A stretch of 64,000 nt of DNA from Acinetobacter terrae. Lineage in GTDB: Bacteria; Pseudomonadota; Gammaproteobacteria; Pseudomonadales; Moraxellaceae. The stretch lies in contig NZ_JABERI010000014.1 in assembly GCF_013004375.1 (NCBI RefSeq), positions 1-64,000 of the forward strand, written 5' to 3'. Numbering within the stretch: the stretch's first letter is position 1; every line of letters starts with the position of its first letter. Below are positions 1 to 9,444 of this stretch, in pieces. A program made the translations under genes and the position numbers. The notes under the pieces are model-generated. The model was not told the origin of the DNA, searched no databases, and saw only the letters and a program-made list of their open reading frames with translations.

Positions 1-264
1 TTTCGATCGATCAACCGGTAAAAATCCACACAAGTTGTTCTTCATAATCTCTTAATGATCTTCTTGCTACTTCGTCAGCAGCAAGCTAGGTCGGCTATAT
101 TACTCTCTATCTCTAGAAAGTCAACAGGTTTTATTGATTATTTTCAAACTTCTTCAAGACTTCCAGATTCAAACTCTTTAGGCTAAATCCTTGTTTCTTA
201 ACAAGTTTTAATCAACATCACCGCCGATGGATGTGCATTCTACAGTATTTCAGGCCAGGCGCAA
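1..264 (-). promoter_or_regulatory. rRNA operon leader with tandem promoters, reading left out of the window
   Basis: Read on the minus strand there are two strong sigma70-type promoters. The upstream one has -35 TTGCGC at 259-264 and -10 TAGAAT at 237-242 with a 16-bp spacer, followed by a GC-type discriminator (GCACATC). The downstream one has -35 TTGACT at 119-124 and -10 TAATAT at 97-102, again with a 16-bp spacer. The sequence from about 60 down to 1 contains a GTGTGGATTTTTAC stretch that resembles the boxA/boxC antitermination leader upstream of 16S rRNA in gamma-proteobacteria. The 16S gene itself would start beyond base 1, so its presence is inference from leader resemblance. Confidence 0.75.
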
Positions 265-732
265 CCCCTTTTCCGCTTTATTTTAGAAATAATGCTTCAA
301 CTGTTTATTTATTCTACAGAATAAAGGGTTTTTCTTATTTTTAAAGTTAAATTCACAAAGTTTTTCAGTTTAAAACTTACAAATAGGTCAAATAACCCCC
401 ATACTATTTTAATTATTTTTACCACCTTCTATTCTCTATATTCTGCATCACTCCCTCTAATTCCTAAACCCCTATTAAATACAATATGTACAGACAATCA
501 AAAACACACAGAACAAAAAAGAGTCGCTGGATTTAAACCAAAACACCTATCAAATAAATCAACACAAAAGAGCAATTTAAATTTTTTGGTTTTATTTTTA
601 CTCAAAGCAACTTATTCACATCTTTAATAAGTTCAACCCACCCACCCTCAATTGGTTTTATATTGCCCCATCGGTAGAGCGATCAAATTGCTTCTGATAT
701 TTAAACCGAGACCACCAAAGCCCATTCAAACC
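265..732. other. AT-rich intergenic stretch, no gene seen
   Basis: Very AT-rich with stops in all frames. I see no ORF, tRNA or convincing terminator. It probably includes the UP-element/Fis region of the leftward rRNA promoters at its left side, which is inference only. Confidence 0.5.
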
Positions 733-849
733 ATGTTGAATGTTGAATGTTGAATGTTGAATGTTGAATGTTGAATGTTGAATGTTGAATGTTGAATGTT
801 GAATGTTGAATGTTGAATGTTGAATGTTGAATGTTGAATGTTGAATGTT
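733..849. repeat. Perfect heptamer tandem repeat (ATGTTGA)n
   Basis: The unit ATGTTGA repeats without a single mismatch for 117 bp, about 16.7 copies. It lies between the terminator of the tRNA operon and the upstream region of the rRNA promoters and is not inside any ORF, so its length cannot shift a reading frame here. Perfect identity suggests recent slippage expansion, and the copy number is likely variable between strains. Confidence 0.97.
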
Positions 850-867
850 ATTATTAAATTTTAGGCA

Positions 868-892
868 TAAAAAAACCGCATTTAAGCGGATT
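868..892 (-). terminator. Rho-independent terminator of the tRNA operon
   Basis: On the minus strand a short stem CCGC/GCGG with flanking A-T pairs and a TTAAAT loop is followed by seven T. It lies just after the last tRNA of the leftward operon. Confidence 0.85.
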
Positions 893-915
893 ATTTATGT
901 CATCTTTTAGAAAGA

Positions 916-992
916 TGGTCGGAGCAGTAGGATTCGAACCTACGACCCCCTGGTCCCAAACCAGGTGCGCTACCAAGCTGCGCCATGCTCCG
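916..992 (-). tRNA. tRNA-Pro (anticodon TGG), copy 2
   Basis: A 77-nt cloverleaf on the minus strand with acceptor stem CGGAGCA/TGCTCCG, anticodon loop TTTGGGA (anticodon TGG), T-arm GGTTCGAATCC and an encoded CCA end. It is identical in sequence to the other tRNA-Pro of this operon at 1237-1313. Confidence 0.98.
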
Positions 993-995
993 AAT

Positions 996-1072
996 TGGGG
1001 TGAATGATGGGGCTCGAACCCACGACAACCGGAATCACAATCCGGGGCTCTACCAACTGAGCTACATCCACC
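996..1072 (-). tRNA. tRNA-His (anticodon GTG)
   Basis: Minus-strand cloverleaf with the extra G(-1) opposite C73 that marks tRNA-His, anticodon loop TTGTGAT (GTG) and an encoded CCA. It is separated from the flanking tRNA-Pro by only three bases. Confidence 0.98.
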
Positions 1073-1114
1073 GTTACAACATTTTCAGATTCTAAAATAT
1101 CAAGCTACCGTAAA

Positions 1115-1191
1115 TGGTGCGCCTGACAGGATTCGAACCTGTGACCATCCGCTTAGAAGGCGGATGCTCTATCCTACTGAGCTACAGGCGC
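1115..1191 (-). tRNA. tRNA-Arg (anticodon TCT)
   Basis: Minus-strand cloverleaf with acceptor GCGCCTG/CAGGCGC, anticodon TCT in the loop of stem CCGCC/GGCGG-type, discriminator A and encoded CCA. Second gene of the tRNA operon. Confidence 0.97.
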
Positions 1192-1236
1192 ATGACCTAT
1201 GATATCAAATACCATGAAACCTTCGCCTTGAAGAAT

Positions 1237-1313
1237 TGGTCGGAGCAGTAGGATTCGAACCTACGACCCCCTGGTCCCAAACCAGGTGCGCTACCAAGCT
1301 GCGCCATGCTCCG
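1237..1313 (-). tRNA. tRNA-Pro (anticodon TGG), copy 1
   Basis: First gene of the Pro-Arg-His-Pro operon on the minus strand, 77 nt with encoded CCA. Anticodon TGG. Identical to the last gene of the same operon. Confidence 0.98.
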
Positions 1314-1356
1314 ATTCATCTTAGCTTCATACTGCACTTCATGCGGTACGGTGTGC

Positions 1357-1385
1357 ATTCTAGGCGTGACGCTTAGCAACGTCAA
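1357..1385 (-). promoter_or_regulatory. Promoter of the tRNA operon
   Basis: Minus strand: -35 TTGACG at 1380-1385, 17-bp spacer, -10 TAGAAT at 1357-1362, then GCACACC. The -10 and GC-rich discriminator match those of the upstream rRNA promoter at 237-264, the arrangement expected for stringent, growth-rate-controlled stable RNA promoters. Confidence 0.85.
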
Positions 1386-1463
1386 CACCTATAGTCAAAA
1401 AAAATCAAAAAAACGCTTCGAATGTATATTTATCAAGCACTTTAGCTATTTTATATACAATTA

Positions 1464-2540
1464 TTAACGTTTTAAATTGGCACTGAAGTTCAACATGCGA
1501 TCAAGAGGTAATTTAGCCCGTTCCGCAAGGGCTGGATCAACGTATATTTCTTGATCACCCTTTTGTAAAACCGCTAAAATTCCATCCAATTCATTCATCG
1601 CCATCCAAGGACAATGCGCACAAGATCGACAAGTTGCCCCCTCACCTGCTGTTGGAGCTTCAATCAGAATCTTGTTTGGCACAGCTTGTTGCATTTTATA
1701 GAAGATGCCACGGTCGGTTGCCACGATTAAACGCTCATTTGGCAGTGTTTGTGCCGCTTTAATCAGTTGCGAGGTACTTCCTACTGCATCTGCAATATCG
1801 ACCACTGATTCTGGTGACTCTGGATGCACCAAAACGGCCGCATCTGGATAGAGTGCTTTCATATTGGCAATGCCACGTGCACGAAATTCTTCATGCACAA
1901 TACAAGCGCCATCCCAAAGCAACATGTCTGCACCGGTTTTCTTCTGGATGTAACGACCGAGATGCTGATCTGGCGCCCAGATAATCTTTTCACCCAGACT
2001 ATCTAAGTGTTCAATAATTTCGACTGCACAACTCGATGTCACTACCCAATCAGCTCTGGCTTTAACTGCTGCAGACGTATTGGCATACACCACAACGGTA
2101 TGATCAGGATGCGCATCACAGAACGCAGTAAACTCATCGACAGGGCAACCCAAATCCAAAGAACAAGTGGCTTCTAAGGTTGGCATCAACACTGTTTTTT
2201 CAGGAGAAAGGATTTTTGCTGTTTCTCCCATGAATTTCACACCAGCAACAACCAAGGTTGAAGCTGGATGGTCACGGCCAAAACGTGCCATTTCCAATGA
2301 ATCTGAAACACAACCGCCAGATAGTTCAGCTAACTCTTGAACTTCAGGATCGCAATAGTAATGAGCGACAAGGACAGCGTCGCGTTTTTTGAGTTCTGCC
2401 AGAATTTGCGTAAACTTTTCCTGTTTGACCTCATCACTCAAATGAATATCTTTAGGCTCACCTAAACGATCTAAATGCGCCTGCACAATCGATTTAGCCT
2501 CATTGGCAATTAAATTGGTCGCATCATTCATAAACGTCAT
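1464..2540 (-). CDS. nadA: Quinolinate synthase NadA
   Basis: Condenses iminoaspartate with dihydroxyacetone phosphate to quinolinate in de novo NAD synthesis, in the cytoplasm, using a [4Fe-4S] cluster. The 358-residue protein has the family's typical length. The expected cluster cysteines sit in the [16 protein letters not shown] and CRSCAHCPW contexts, and the N-terminal HYYCDPEVQ and central PDQHLGR motifs are present. The chosen ATG has AAGGA five bases upstream; a second ATG three codons later is possible. It is transcribed alone, upstream of the tRNA operon and downstream of argJ's terminator. No nadB or nadC is in the window. Sure of the family. Confidence 0.97.
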   Translation of the reverse strand: MTFMNDATNLIANEAKSIVQAHLDRLGEPKDIHLSDEVKQEKFTQILAELKKRDAVLVAHYYCDPEVQELAELSGGCVSDSLEMARFGRDHPASTLVVAGVKFMGETAKILSPEKTVLMPTLEATCSLDLGCPVDEFTAFCDAHPDHTVVVYANTSAAVKARADWVVTSSCAVEIIEHLDSLGEKIIWAPDQHLGRYIQKKTGADMLLWDGACIVHEEFRARGIANMKALYPDAAVLVHPESPESVVDIADAVGSTSQLIKAAQTLPNERLIVATDRGIFYKMQQAVPNKILIEAPTAGEGATCRSCAHCPWMAMNELDGILAVLQKGDQEIYVDPALAERAKLPLDRMLNFSANLKR

Positions 2541-2640
2541 CTCTATCCTTAGTGCTCGTTAGATCACAAGCAGTACACTCAATTTACTGATCAGAATGGC
2601 ATCTTGCTTTTTTGACCAGTCATTAAAAACTTTGCATTAT

Positions 2641-2669
2641 AAAAAAGCCTCACTACGGAGGCTTTTTTC
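2641..2669. terminator. Bidirectional terminator between argJ and nadA
   Basis: Stem AAAAAAGCCTC / GAGGCTTTTTT with a short loop. It serves the leftward argJ transcript and is A/T-flanked on both sides. Confidence 0.88.
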
Positions 2670-2681
2670 ATTCAACTAAAC

Positions 2682-3902
2682 TTAAGAACGGTAATCTGCA
2701 TTGATCTTGACATAGTCATAAGACAGATCACAGGTATAGACCGTGTCTTTTGCCTGACCTCGCCCTAAATCAACACGAATCGTCATTTCAGCTTGAGACA
2801 TCACGCGCGCGCCAGCTTCCTCCGTATAGTCCGCTGCCGCACCACCATCTTTGCAGATCTGTACATCATCTAACCAAACCTGGATTTTTTCAACGTCTAA
2901 ATTTTTAACGCCTGCATAACCAATCGCTGCAAGGATACGTCCCCAGTTTGGATCGGATGCAAAAAATGCAGTTTTCACCAAGGGTGAATGTGCAATGCTA
3001 TAGGCAATATCGCAACATTCTTGGGTATCTGCACCGCCTTCAACTGCAACCGTAATGAACTTGGTTGCACCCTCACCATCGCGAACAATCAATTGTGCCA
3101 AACGTTTCATCACACGGGTTAAAACATCAAGAACCGCAGCATAACGTGCATCATCAGTCGATGTGATTTCTGCACCACCGGCTTGACCTGTCGCCACAAA
3201 AATACATGAGTCATTGGTTGAGGTATCGCCATCCACCGTAATACGGTTGAATGAAACGTTTACCGTTGTTTTTAATAGCTGCTGCACTAATTCACGGCTG
3301 ATCGGTGCATCGGTAGCGACATAGCTCAGCATGGTCGCCATATTCGGGCGAATCATGCCTGCGCCTTTTGAGATACCGGTCATGGTGTAAGTTACACCAT
3401 CTAGCTCAAATTGTTCAGATGCACCTTTAGGCAAAGTATCTGTGGTCATAATGCCGGTCGCTGCATCTAACCAGGAATCATCGCGTAATGAATCAAGTGC
3501 AGGTTGCAAACCATTCATCAAACGCTCAATAGGCAATTGCTCGCCAATCACTCCGGTTGAAAAGGGCAAAATTTCGTTATCTGACACACCAGCAAGTTCA
3601 GCCAGTTTCGCGCAAGTCGCTTGTGCATTTGCCATTCCGACTTTGCCGGTACCTGCATTGGCATTGCCGGTATTAATTACTAAATAGCGCGGATTACCTA
3701 CCTGAAGATGCGCTTTACAGACATGCACAGGTGCAGCACAAAATGCATTTTGAGTAAATACACCAGCAACATTTGAGCCTTCAGCAAATTCAAAAATGAC
3801 AAGGTCACGTCGGTTCTGATAGCGCACATAAGCTTCAGCTGAACCAATTTTTACACCTTTAACCACATGCATCTGTGGCATTGTTACGTCGCCCACCGCC
3901 AT
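2682..3902 (-). CDS. argJ: Bifunctional ornithine acetyltransferase / N-acetylglutamate synthase ArgJ
   Basis: Transfers the acetyl group from N-acetylornithine to glutamate (arginine biosynthesis, acetyl recycling), and in bifunctional members also uses acetyl-CoA. The 406-residue protein shows the self-cleavage site in [13 protein letters not shown]: the chain is cut before Thr190, which becomes the catalytic nucleophile of the beta subunit. [15 protein letters not shown] and DPNWGRI motifs are also visible. The start is an ATG with GGAAG eight bases upstream. Whether acetyl-CoA is used cannot be told from sequence. It stands between terminators on both sides, so it is probably monocistronic. 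Confidence 0.97.
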   Translation of the reverse strand: MAVGDVTMPQMHVVKGVKIGSAEAYVRYQNRRDLVIFEFAEGSNVAGVFTQNAFCAAPVHVCKAHLQVGNPRYLVINTGNANAGTGKVGMANAQATCAKLAELAGVSDNEILPFSTGVIGEQLPIERLMNGLQPALDSLRDDSWLDAATGIMTTDTLPKGASEQFELDGVTYTMTGISKGAGMIRPNMATMLSYVATDAPISRELVQQLLKTTVNVSFNRITVDGDTSTNDSCIFVATGQAGGAEITSTDDARYAAVLDVLTRVMKRLAQLIVRDGEGATKFITVAVEGGADTQECCDIAYSIAHSPLVKTAFFASDPNWGRILAAIGYAGVKNLDVEKIQVWLDDVQICKDGGAAADYTEEAGARVMSQAEMTIRVDLGRGQAKDTVYTCDLSYDYVKINADYRS

Positions 3903-4015
3903 TTTTAAACTTCCAAATAAGTTCGTGATAAAAAGACAGCTTAGTAGAAATTGACTAAAAAATCGAGCAGAACACTTTGTTTGATTTATTTTTTATTGGA
4001 TTGATGTTTCCAGGC

Positions 4016-4048
4016 ACAAAAAAACCAGTCCGCAGACTGGTTTAAAAA
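4016..4048. terminator. Terminator downstream of the small exported protein gene
   Basis: Stem AAACCAGTC / GACTGGTTT with loop CGCA, A-rich and T-rich on opposite sides, so usable from the minus strand. Confidence 0.85.
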
Positions 4049-4059
4049 ACAACATAGCT

Positions 4060-4410
4060 TTAGTTTGACGCTAATTGAGTCGCTTCTGACAATAATGCCT
4101 GTTTGGCTTTTTCTTGACTTGCTGTAGATAAAGCAGGATTTGAAGCCACAATACGATTCGCATTGGCTGCATTGGCTGCAGTCACCGCTGTAGTTTTCAA
4201 TACCACCGGGCGCTGATTCGGATTAGCAAAAGTATAACGAATACCAGTGCGTGGGCTTGCGACTGTAATGTTACCGTCCTGAGTAACTGCTGGAGCTGTG
4301 GTTGCGCCACGAGCAGCTTGTACTTTGTCTACGGTTGTTGTTTGATTTGCAAAAGTCAAAGTAGGAATAGCTAAAGCTGCAATCATCAATGGTTGTAATA
4401 CTTTTCTCAT
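4060..4410 (-). CDS. Small exported protein of unknown function
   Basis: I do not recognise a family. From the ATG at 4410 (GGAAAG just upstream) the 116-residue product starts with a clear Sec signal peptide, MRKVLQPLMIAALAIPTLTFA, cut after an alanine. The mature part is short, Ala/Thr/Asn-rich and low in complexity (runs such as AVTAANAANANR), with no cysteine. A longer frame starting 25 codons upstream would bury the signal sequence, so it is rejected. Terminators lie on both sides, so the gene is probably a single unit between secA and argJ. Likely periplasmic. Confidence 0.7.
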   Translation of the reverse strand: MRKVLQPLMIAALAIPTLTFANQTTTVDKVQAARGATTAPAVTQDGNITVASPRTGIRYTFANPNQRPVVLKTTAVTAANAANANRIVASNPALSTASQEKAKQALLSEATQLASN

Positions 4411-4524
4411 TGTCTTTCCGCTTTTCATCAGTGTTCGATATGCAACTAAATAGCACTTAATTTGCTTCTCTGCAAACGTATTCACATCTTGAAAAACTAA
4501 ATAATATATTTAGATGCAATTAAA

Positions 4525-4583
4525 AAAGCCACTTTAGATAGCCCCTCTCAATGAACAAGAGGAATATTTAAAGTGGCTTTACA
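4525..4583 (-). terminator. Terminator of secA
   Basis: An outer stem AAAGCCACTTTA / TTAAAGTGGCTTT encloses a smaller CCTCT/AGAGG hairpin. It lies directly after the secA stop codon. Confidence 0.8.
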
Positions 4584-4595
4584 GTCTGGGTAAAA

Positions 4596-7316
4596 TTAAA
4601 TTTTACCGTGACATTGTTTGTATTTTAGACCTGAACCACATGGGCAGGGTGCATTACGGTTTGCAGGTGGAATAATGATTTGTTCATCCACTGGAGTATA
4701 TTGTGCATCTAGATCTGCAGTCATATCACCGGTTAAACCATCCACTTCAGCATGAGAAAGATTTAAATGCATCGCTTCAGCTTGCGCCTGTTTCTGTGCT
4801 TCCATTTCAGCTAATTCTTCAACTGTAGGCACATGCACACGCGAAAGATCGGTAATCACATCCGACTTAATCACTGCAAGCATATTCACGAACAAGTTAA
4901 ATGCTTCTTTCTTATACTCTTGCTCTGGATTCTTTTGTGCATAACCACGCAAGTGAATGCCTTGACGCAAGTAATCCATCGCCGCCAAATGTTCTTTCCA
5001 ATGACGGTCCAAAGCGCTCAACATGAAGTGACGTTCCAGCATTGCTGCAGATTCATCCCCCATTTGTTCACGACGATCACGATAGCGGTTCACGATTTCA
5101 TCAGAAATACGTTCAACCAAAGCTTCTTCATCTAAACGACGGTCTTGTTCCAACCATTGATTCACCGGCAAATCGATACCCAGATCATCACGTAATGCAC
5201 GTTCTAGACCATCAATATCCCATTGATCATGAATTGATTCAGGTGGAATGTAATTTGCAATCACACCCTTGATCACTTCGTGATGCATTTCTTCGATGTA
5301 ATCTTGCAAAGTACTTTCAGCAAGCACTTCGTCACGTTGCGAATAAATGATCTTACGTTGTTCGTTATTCACGTCATCGTATTTCAACAAGTTCTTACGA
5401 ATGTCAAAGTTACGTGCTTCTACTTTACGCTGCGCATTTTCGATTGAACGTGACACCATTTTGTGTTCAATGGCTTCATCTTCTTGCAAGCCCATTGCAC
5501 GCATCATGCTGACAACACGATCACCAGCGAAAATACGCATCAAGTCATCTTCAAGCGACAAGTAGAAACGTGAAACACCCGGGTCACCTTGACGACCGGC
5601 ACGACCACGTAACTGGTTATCGATACGACGTGATTCGTGACGTTCTGAACCAATAATATGTAGACCGCCAGAATTAATCACCATTTCATGGTTTTGTTCC
5701 CATTCGGCTTTTAAGCGGGCTTCATCTTCAGCGGTATAGTTTTCAATTTTCGCAAGTTTGGCTTTCCAGTTACCGCCCAGCAAAATATCGGTACCACGAC
5801 CTGCCATATTGGTGGCAATGGTCACCGCATTGGGTGAACCTGCTTGCGCAATAATGTCAGCTTCGCGTTCATGTTGTTTTGCATTCAACACTTCGTGGGC
5901 AATACCGGCTTCTTTCAGTTTATCCGAAAGAATTTCACTGGCTTCAATGGTTGCAGTACCAATCAGGATAGGCGCAACACCGGCTTCATGAATATTTTGA
6001 ATCTCTTGAATAATTGCGTTGTATTTACCATTACGGTTTAAATAAATTAAATCGTTTTGGTCATTACGAATCATTGGACGATGGGTTGGAATCAGCACCA
6101 CATCCAGACCATAAATTTCTTTCATTTCCGCAGCTTCAGTATCAGCAGTACCTGTCATACCTGAAAGCTTTTTGTATAAACGGAAATAATTCTGGAAAGT
6201 GGTTGTTGCAAGGGTTTGGTTTTCAGGCTGGATTTCCAGACCTTCTTTTGCTTCCACTGCTTGGTGCAAGCCGTCTGACCAACGACGACCCGGCATGGTA
6301 CGACCAGTATTTTCATCGACAATAATCACTTCGCCATCATTGATGATGTACTGAACGTTACGTTGATAAAGATAATGCGCACGAATGGCAGCCGTAACAT
6401 GATGAACCAAGTTCAAGTTAGCCGATGAATACAAGCTCTCGCCTTCTGCGAGCAAGCCCATTTTAATCAATTCATCTTCGACTGTTTCATAACCAATTTC
6501 TGTCATTTCGACAGAACGTTGCTTTTCATCAATCCAGAAGTGACCACCATCGGCTACTTTTTCTTCTTTTTGCGGGGTCAGTTTTGGTGGAATGCTATTG
6601 ATTGCAGCATACAATTGTGAAGAGTCATCACTTTGACCAGAAATGATCAATGGGGTACGTGCTTCATCGATCAAGATCGAATCAACCTCATCGATAATGG
6701 CATAAGTCAAGCCACGCTGTTTTTTCTCAGCCAGCGAAAACACCATGTTGTCACGAAGATAGTCAAAGCCGAATTCGTTGTTGGTACCGTAAGTAATATC
6801 GGCACGATAGGCTTCTGCTTTTTCGGTCGGATTTTGCATGGAGTAAATAATACCAATGCTTAAACCCAAGAATTCGAATAATGGACGGTTTAACTCGGCG
6901 TCACGTTGTGCCAAATAGTCATTCACGGTGATGACATGCACCCCTTGACCACTAATCGCATTTAGATAACAAGCCAAGGTACCCATTAAGGTTTTACCTT
7001 CACCGGTACGCATTTCCGCGATTTTACCTTCATGAAGCGTAATACCACCAATCAGCTGTACATCGTAATGACGCATCCCCATGATTCGTTTTGCCGCTTC
7101 ACGACAGACAGCAAATGCTTCAGGCAATAATTTATCCAGGCTGTCGCCCTTGTTATATCGTTGTTTGAATTCTTCAGTTTTTGCAGATAAGTCTGCATCG
7201 CTTAGTGCAGATATCGTCGGCTCGAGCGCATTAATCTTATCTACGATTTTACGCATGCGTTTGAGTTCGCGCTCATTTTTGGTACCGAAGATGCCTCCGA
7301 TCAGACTTGCCAACAT
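4596..7316 (-). CDS. secA: Preprotein translocase ATPase SecA
   Basis: ATP-driven motor that pushes unfolded preproteins through SecYEG; cytoplasmic and membrane-peripheral. The 906 residues match the full family length. Walker A is GEGKT at 105-109 and the [13 protein letters not shown]alker B/DEAD region follows. The preprotein cross-linking and helical scaffold parts are intact, and the C-terminus carries the zinc/SecB-binding motif [13 protein letters not shown]. No secM-like regulator precedes it: the 300 bp upstream contain only a promoter-like element. It is probably monocistronic, closed by the hairpin at 4525-4583. Confidence 0.98.
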   Translation of the reverse strand: MLASLIGGIFGTKNERELKRMRKIVDKINALEPTISALSDADLSAKTEEFKQRYNKGDSLDKLLPEAFAVCREAAKRIMGMRHYDVQLIGGITLHEGKIAEMRTGEGKTLMGTLACYLNAISGQGVHVITVNDYLAQRDAELNRPLFEFLGLSIGIIYSMQNPTEKAEAYRADITYGTNNEFGFDYLRDNMVFSLAEKKQRGLTYAIIDEVDSILIDEARTPLIISGQSDDSSQLYAAINSIPPKLTPQKEEKVADGGHFWIDEKQRSVEMTEIGYETVEDELIKMGLLAEGESLYSSANLNLVHHVTAAIRAHYLYQRNVQYIINDGEVIIVDENTGRTMPGRRWSDGLHQAVEAKEGLEIQPENQTLATTTFQNYFRLYKKLSGMTGTADTEAAEMKEIYGLDVVLIPTHRPMIRNDQNDLIYLNRNGKYNAIIQEIQNIHEAGVAPILIGTATIEASEILSDKLKEAGIAHEVLNAKQHEREADIIAQAGSPNAVTIATNMAGRGTDILLGGNWKAKLAKIENYTAEDEARLKAEWEQNHEMVINSGGLHIIGSERHESRRIDNQLRGRAGRQGDPGVSRFYLSLEDDLMRIFAGDRVVSMMRAMGLQEDEAIEHKMVSRSIENAQRKVEARNFDIRKNLLKYDDVNNEQRKIIYSQRDEVLAESTLQDYIEEMHHEVIKGVIANYIPPESIHDQWDIDGLERALRDDLGIDLPVNQWLEQDRRLDEEALVERISDEIVNRYRDRREQMGDESAAMLERHFMLSALDRHWKEHLAAMDYLRQGIHLRGYAQKNPEQEYKKEAFNLFVNMLAVIKSDVITDLSRVHVPTVEELAEMEAQKQAQAEAMHLNLSHAEVDGLTGDMTADLDAQYTPVDEQIIIPPANRNAPCPCGSGLKYKQCHGKI

Positions 7317-7655
7317 GAATAGACTCTCTAAATCTTGCTTGTCGAATGAATAAATTTTTTCTCAGTCGTTATTATGGTGCTAGAAATTTGAAGTACAAGG
7401 GTTTTGCACAAAAGCAATAAAAAAATTCTGATCACTCGTTCTAGCACGTGACAGCTAAGGGAAATCAATGTAACAAATTTTAAACAGCCAATATAGTCAT
7501 AAAATCCGTGATTTATACAGATTTTACAAATCAAACCAGCCAGGTATATTCCATTTCCTCATAAAGAAATACAAAAACGCTATTTTCCTTGGAAAAAAAA
7601 TTGCGCCATATTAGACCTCATCCAAGTTTATAACAAATAATTTGAGGCTATAAAA
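7317..7655. other. Divergent intergenic region secA / peroxiredoxin with a secA promoter
   Basis: On the minus strand, -35 TTGTAC (7393-7398), 16-bp spacer and -10 CATAAT (7371-7376) form a good secA promoter. On the plus side the near-palindrome TTTTCCTTGGAAAA at 7583-7596 lies about 60 bp before the peroxiredoxin start and could be an operator or part of the promoter; this is a guess. A 68-codon minus-strand frame here lacks support and is not called. Confidence 0.55.
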
Positions 7656-8291
7656 ATGACATTACGTTTAGGCGATACCGCACCGAATTTTGAGCAAGAC
7701 TCAAGTGAAGGCCCAATTAACTTCTATGACTACCTCGGTGACAGTTGGGGGATTTTATTTTCCCATCCTGCTGATTACACTCCGGTATGTACCACTGAAC
7801 TTGGCTATACCGCAAAGCTGAAAGATGAGTTTGCAAAACGTGGTGTAAAAGCGATTGCACTGTCTGTTGATGATGTTGAATCGCATAAAGGCTGGATTAA
7901 CGACATTAACGAAACTCAAAACACTTCGGTAAATTTCCCGATTATTGCTGATAAAGATCGTAAAGTTTCTACTCTTTATGACTTTATTCATCCGAATGCC
8001 AGTGAGACCCTGACTGTTCGTTCTTTGGTGATTATTGATCCAAACAAAAAAGTTCGTTTAATTATTACTTACCCTGCATCTACGGGTCGTAACTTCAATG
8101 AAATTTTACGCGTTGTAGACTCGCTACAACTGACGGACAACCATAAAGTTGCTACGCCTGCCAACTGGCAACAAGGTGAAGATGTGGTGATTGTGCCTTC
8201 ATTGAAAGATGAAGCTGAAATTGCACAGCGTTTCCCTAAAGGCTATACAGCGGTTAAACCTTACCTACGTTTAACCCCACAACCTGAGTAA
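7656..8291 (+). CDS. 1-Cys peroxiredoxin (Prx6/AhpC-TSA family)
   Basis: Reduces hydrogen peroxide and organic hydroperoxides in the cytoplasm. The peroxidatic Cys45 sits in PADYTPVCTTELG, the Prx6-type form of the PxxxTxxC motif. The 211-residue length and the long C-terminal part (WQQGEDVVIVPSL, then a PYLRLTPQ end) are those of the Prx6 subfamily rather than of short 2-Cys AhpC. I see no second cysteine in a resolving position, so an external thiol is presumably the reductant. Single gene with a 3' region rich in hairpins. Confidence 0.93.
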   Translation: MTLRLGDTAPNFEQDSSEGPINFYDYLGDSWGILFSHPADYTPVCTTELGYTAKLKDEFAKRGVKAIALSVDDVESHKGWINDINETQNTSVNFPIIADKDRKVSTLYDFIHPNASETLTVRSLVIIDPNKKVRLIITYPASTGRNFNEILRVVDSLQLTDNHKVATPANWQQGEDVVIVPSLKDEAEIAQRFPKGYTAVKPYLRLTPQPE

Positions 8292-8510
8292 AACTAAAAG
8301 CACTGCTTTTTAGTTTTTCGCAAGGCAAACGAAGTGCGTAGTAAAGGATGAGTGGAGCAGTGCTCCACTCTGAGAAACATATTCCACAAGAAGATGAAAA
8401 ATAATGCTTCAAGTGTCAGGGAATAAGCGAGTGATGCTCGCTCCAAACGCAATATGAACAACAATGCTGCAAATCAGGACTAAAATGACGAGCCAGTCCT
8501 GATCTTCCTG
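8292..8510 (+). other. 3' region of the peroxiredoxin gene with a series of hairpins
   Basis: Between the stop codon and the terminator there are several strong inverted repeats: AAACTAAAAGCA/TGCTTTTTAGTTT-type around 8290-8315, GTGGAGC-AGT-GCTCCAC at 8352-8368, AGCGAG-TGATG-CTCGCT at 8426-8442, and ATCAGGACT/AGTCCTGAT at 8473-8503. No ORF is credible. This may be a structured 3'UTR or a small RNA; no known family is recognised. Confidence 0.5.
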
Positions 8511-8540
8511 AAAGCCTGTCTGATGACAGGCTTTTTTATT
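8511..8540 (+). terminator. Terminator downstream of the peroxiredoxin region
   Basis: Stem AAGCCTGTC / GACAGGCTT with loop TGAT followed by a run of T. Confidence 0.9.
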
Positions 8541-8628
8541 CTGCTAAACAATTGAATTACAAAATCAAGTTGGTGTTTATTTCACAGCCAGTTTATAAAT
8601 ACGCCTAATCATCTTAAGAATAAATATT

Positions 8629-9444
8629 GTGATTTATAATATTCATCATTTGCACTGCGGCACCATGTGCCCTGTTTGCGGCCCTCTGTTTGGGCAAAAA
8701 GGCTTGCATGCCAAAGTGGTTTGTCATTGCCTACTGCTTGAAACCGATCAAGGACTAGTTTTGGTAGATACCGGTTTAGGGATACAGGATTATCTGCATA
8801 CCAAAGCCCGCTTAGGCAATCTCGTTTCACGACTGGGTCGGATAGAAAACAATTTAGAACTGACTGCCATTGCACAAATCCAGCGCCTAGGCTTTAGCCC
8901 TCAAGATGTCAGGCATATTCTGGTTTCACATCTGGATTTTGATCATGCTGGTGGTATTTCAGATTTTCCGCATGCCACCGTACATGTGCTTTCCAGCGAA
9001 TATAATGCAACGCAAAATTTATTCTCACTGAAAAATAAAGCACGCTATAAAACCCAACAATTTAAACAGCATCGTTATTGGAACTTCATCGAACCAGAGC
9101 AAGGTGAAGCCTGGTTTAACCTGCATCAAGTGCAAGGCTTTAATTTATTTCAAGATGAAATTTTATTGATTCCGCTCTTGGGTCATAGCAAGGGGCATTG
9201 CGGGATTGCCATTAAGCAAAATGATGGTTGGCTGTTCTTCTGTGGCGATGCTTACTATTCACATCTACAGCTTGACCCTAAAAACAAACTCCGAACTTTG
9301 GATAAACTGGAACGTGTCTTTGCCGAAAATCATTCAATGCGTTTAGACAACTTGCACAAAATTCAACAGTTGGCACAGGCGGAAAAAAATATTGAAATCA
9401 TCTGTGCGCATGATCCTATTGAATTGGAACGTTATCAAGCATGA
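8629..9444 (+). CDS. MBL-fold metallo-hydrolase
   Basis: Metallo-beta-lactamase-fold hydrolase of unknown substrate, 271 residues, cytoplasmic (no signal peptide). The first metal motif reads SHLDFDHAGG, so the usual HxHxDH has Asp in place of the second His. Later ligands look intact: LLGHSKGHCG (His), FFCGDAYY (Asp) and CAHDP (His). An N-terminal CGTMCPVCGP cluster of three cysteines is unusual and could bind metal. The start is GTG at 8629; no better ATG keeps the conserved first strand. The stop overlaps the next gene by four bases (ATGA), so the two are translationally coupled. Confidence 0.85.
   Translation: MIYNIHHLHCGTMCPVCGPLFGQKGLHAKVVCHCLLLETDQGLVLVDTGLGIQDYLHTKARLGNLVSRLGRIENNLELTAIAQIQRLGFSPQDVRHILVSHLDFDHAGGISDFPHATVHVLSSEYNATQNLFSLKNKARYKTQQFKQHRYWNFIEPEQGEAWFNLHQVQGFNLFQDEILLIPLLGHSKGHCGIAIKQNDGWLFFCGDAYYSHLQLDPKNKLRTLDKLERVFAENHSMRLDNLHKIQQLAQAEKNIEIICAHDPIELERYQA

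Noticed and set aside
733..849. Heptamer array as a CRISPR
   Set aside because: Units are contiguous with no spacers and no cas genes are nearby.
1197..1388. 63-codon minus-strand ORF across the tRNA-Pro gene
   Set aside because: It runs through a complete tRNA and the operon promoter; no protein support.
7328..7534. 68-codon ORF upstream of secA, considered as a SecM-like regulator
   Set aside because: No signal peptide or arrest motif, and it contains the secA promoter.
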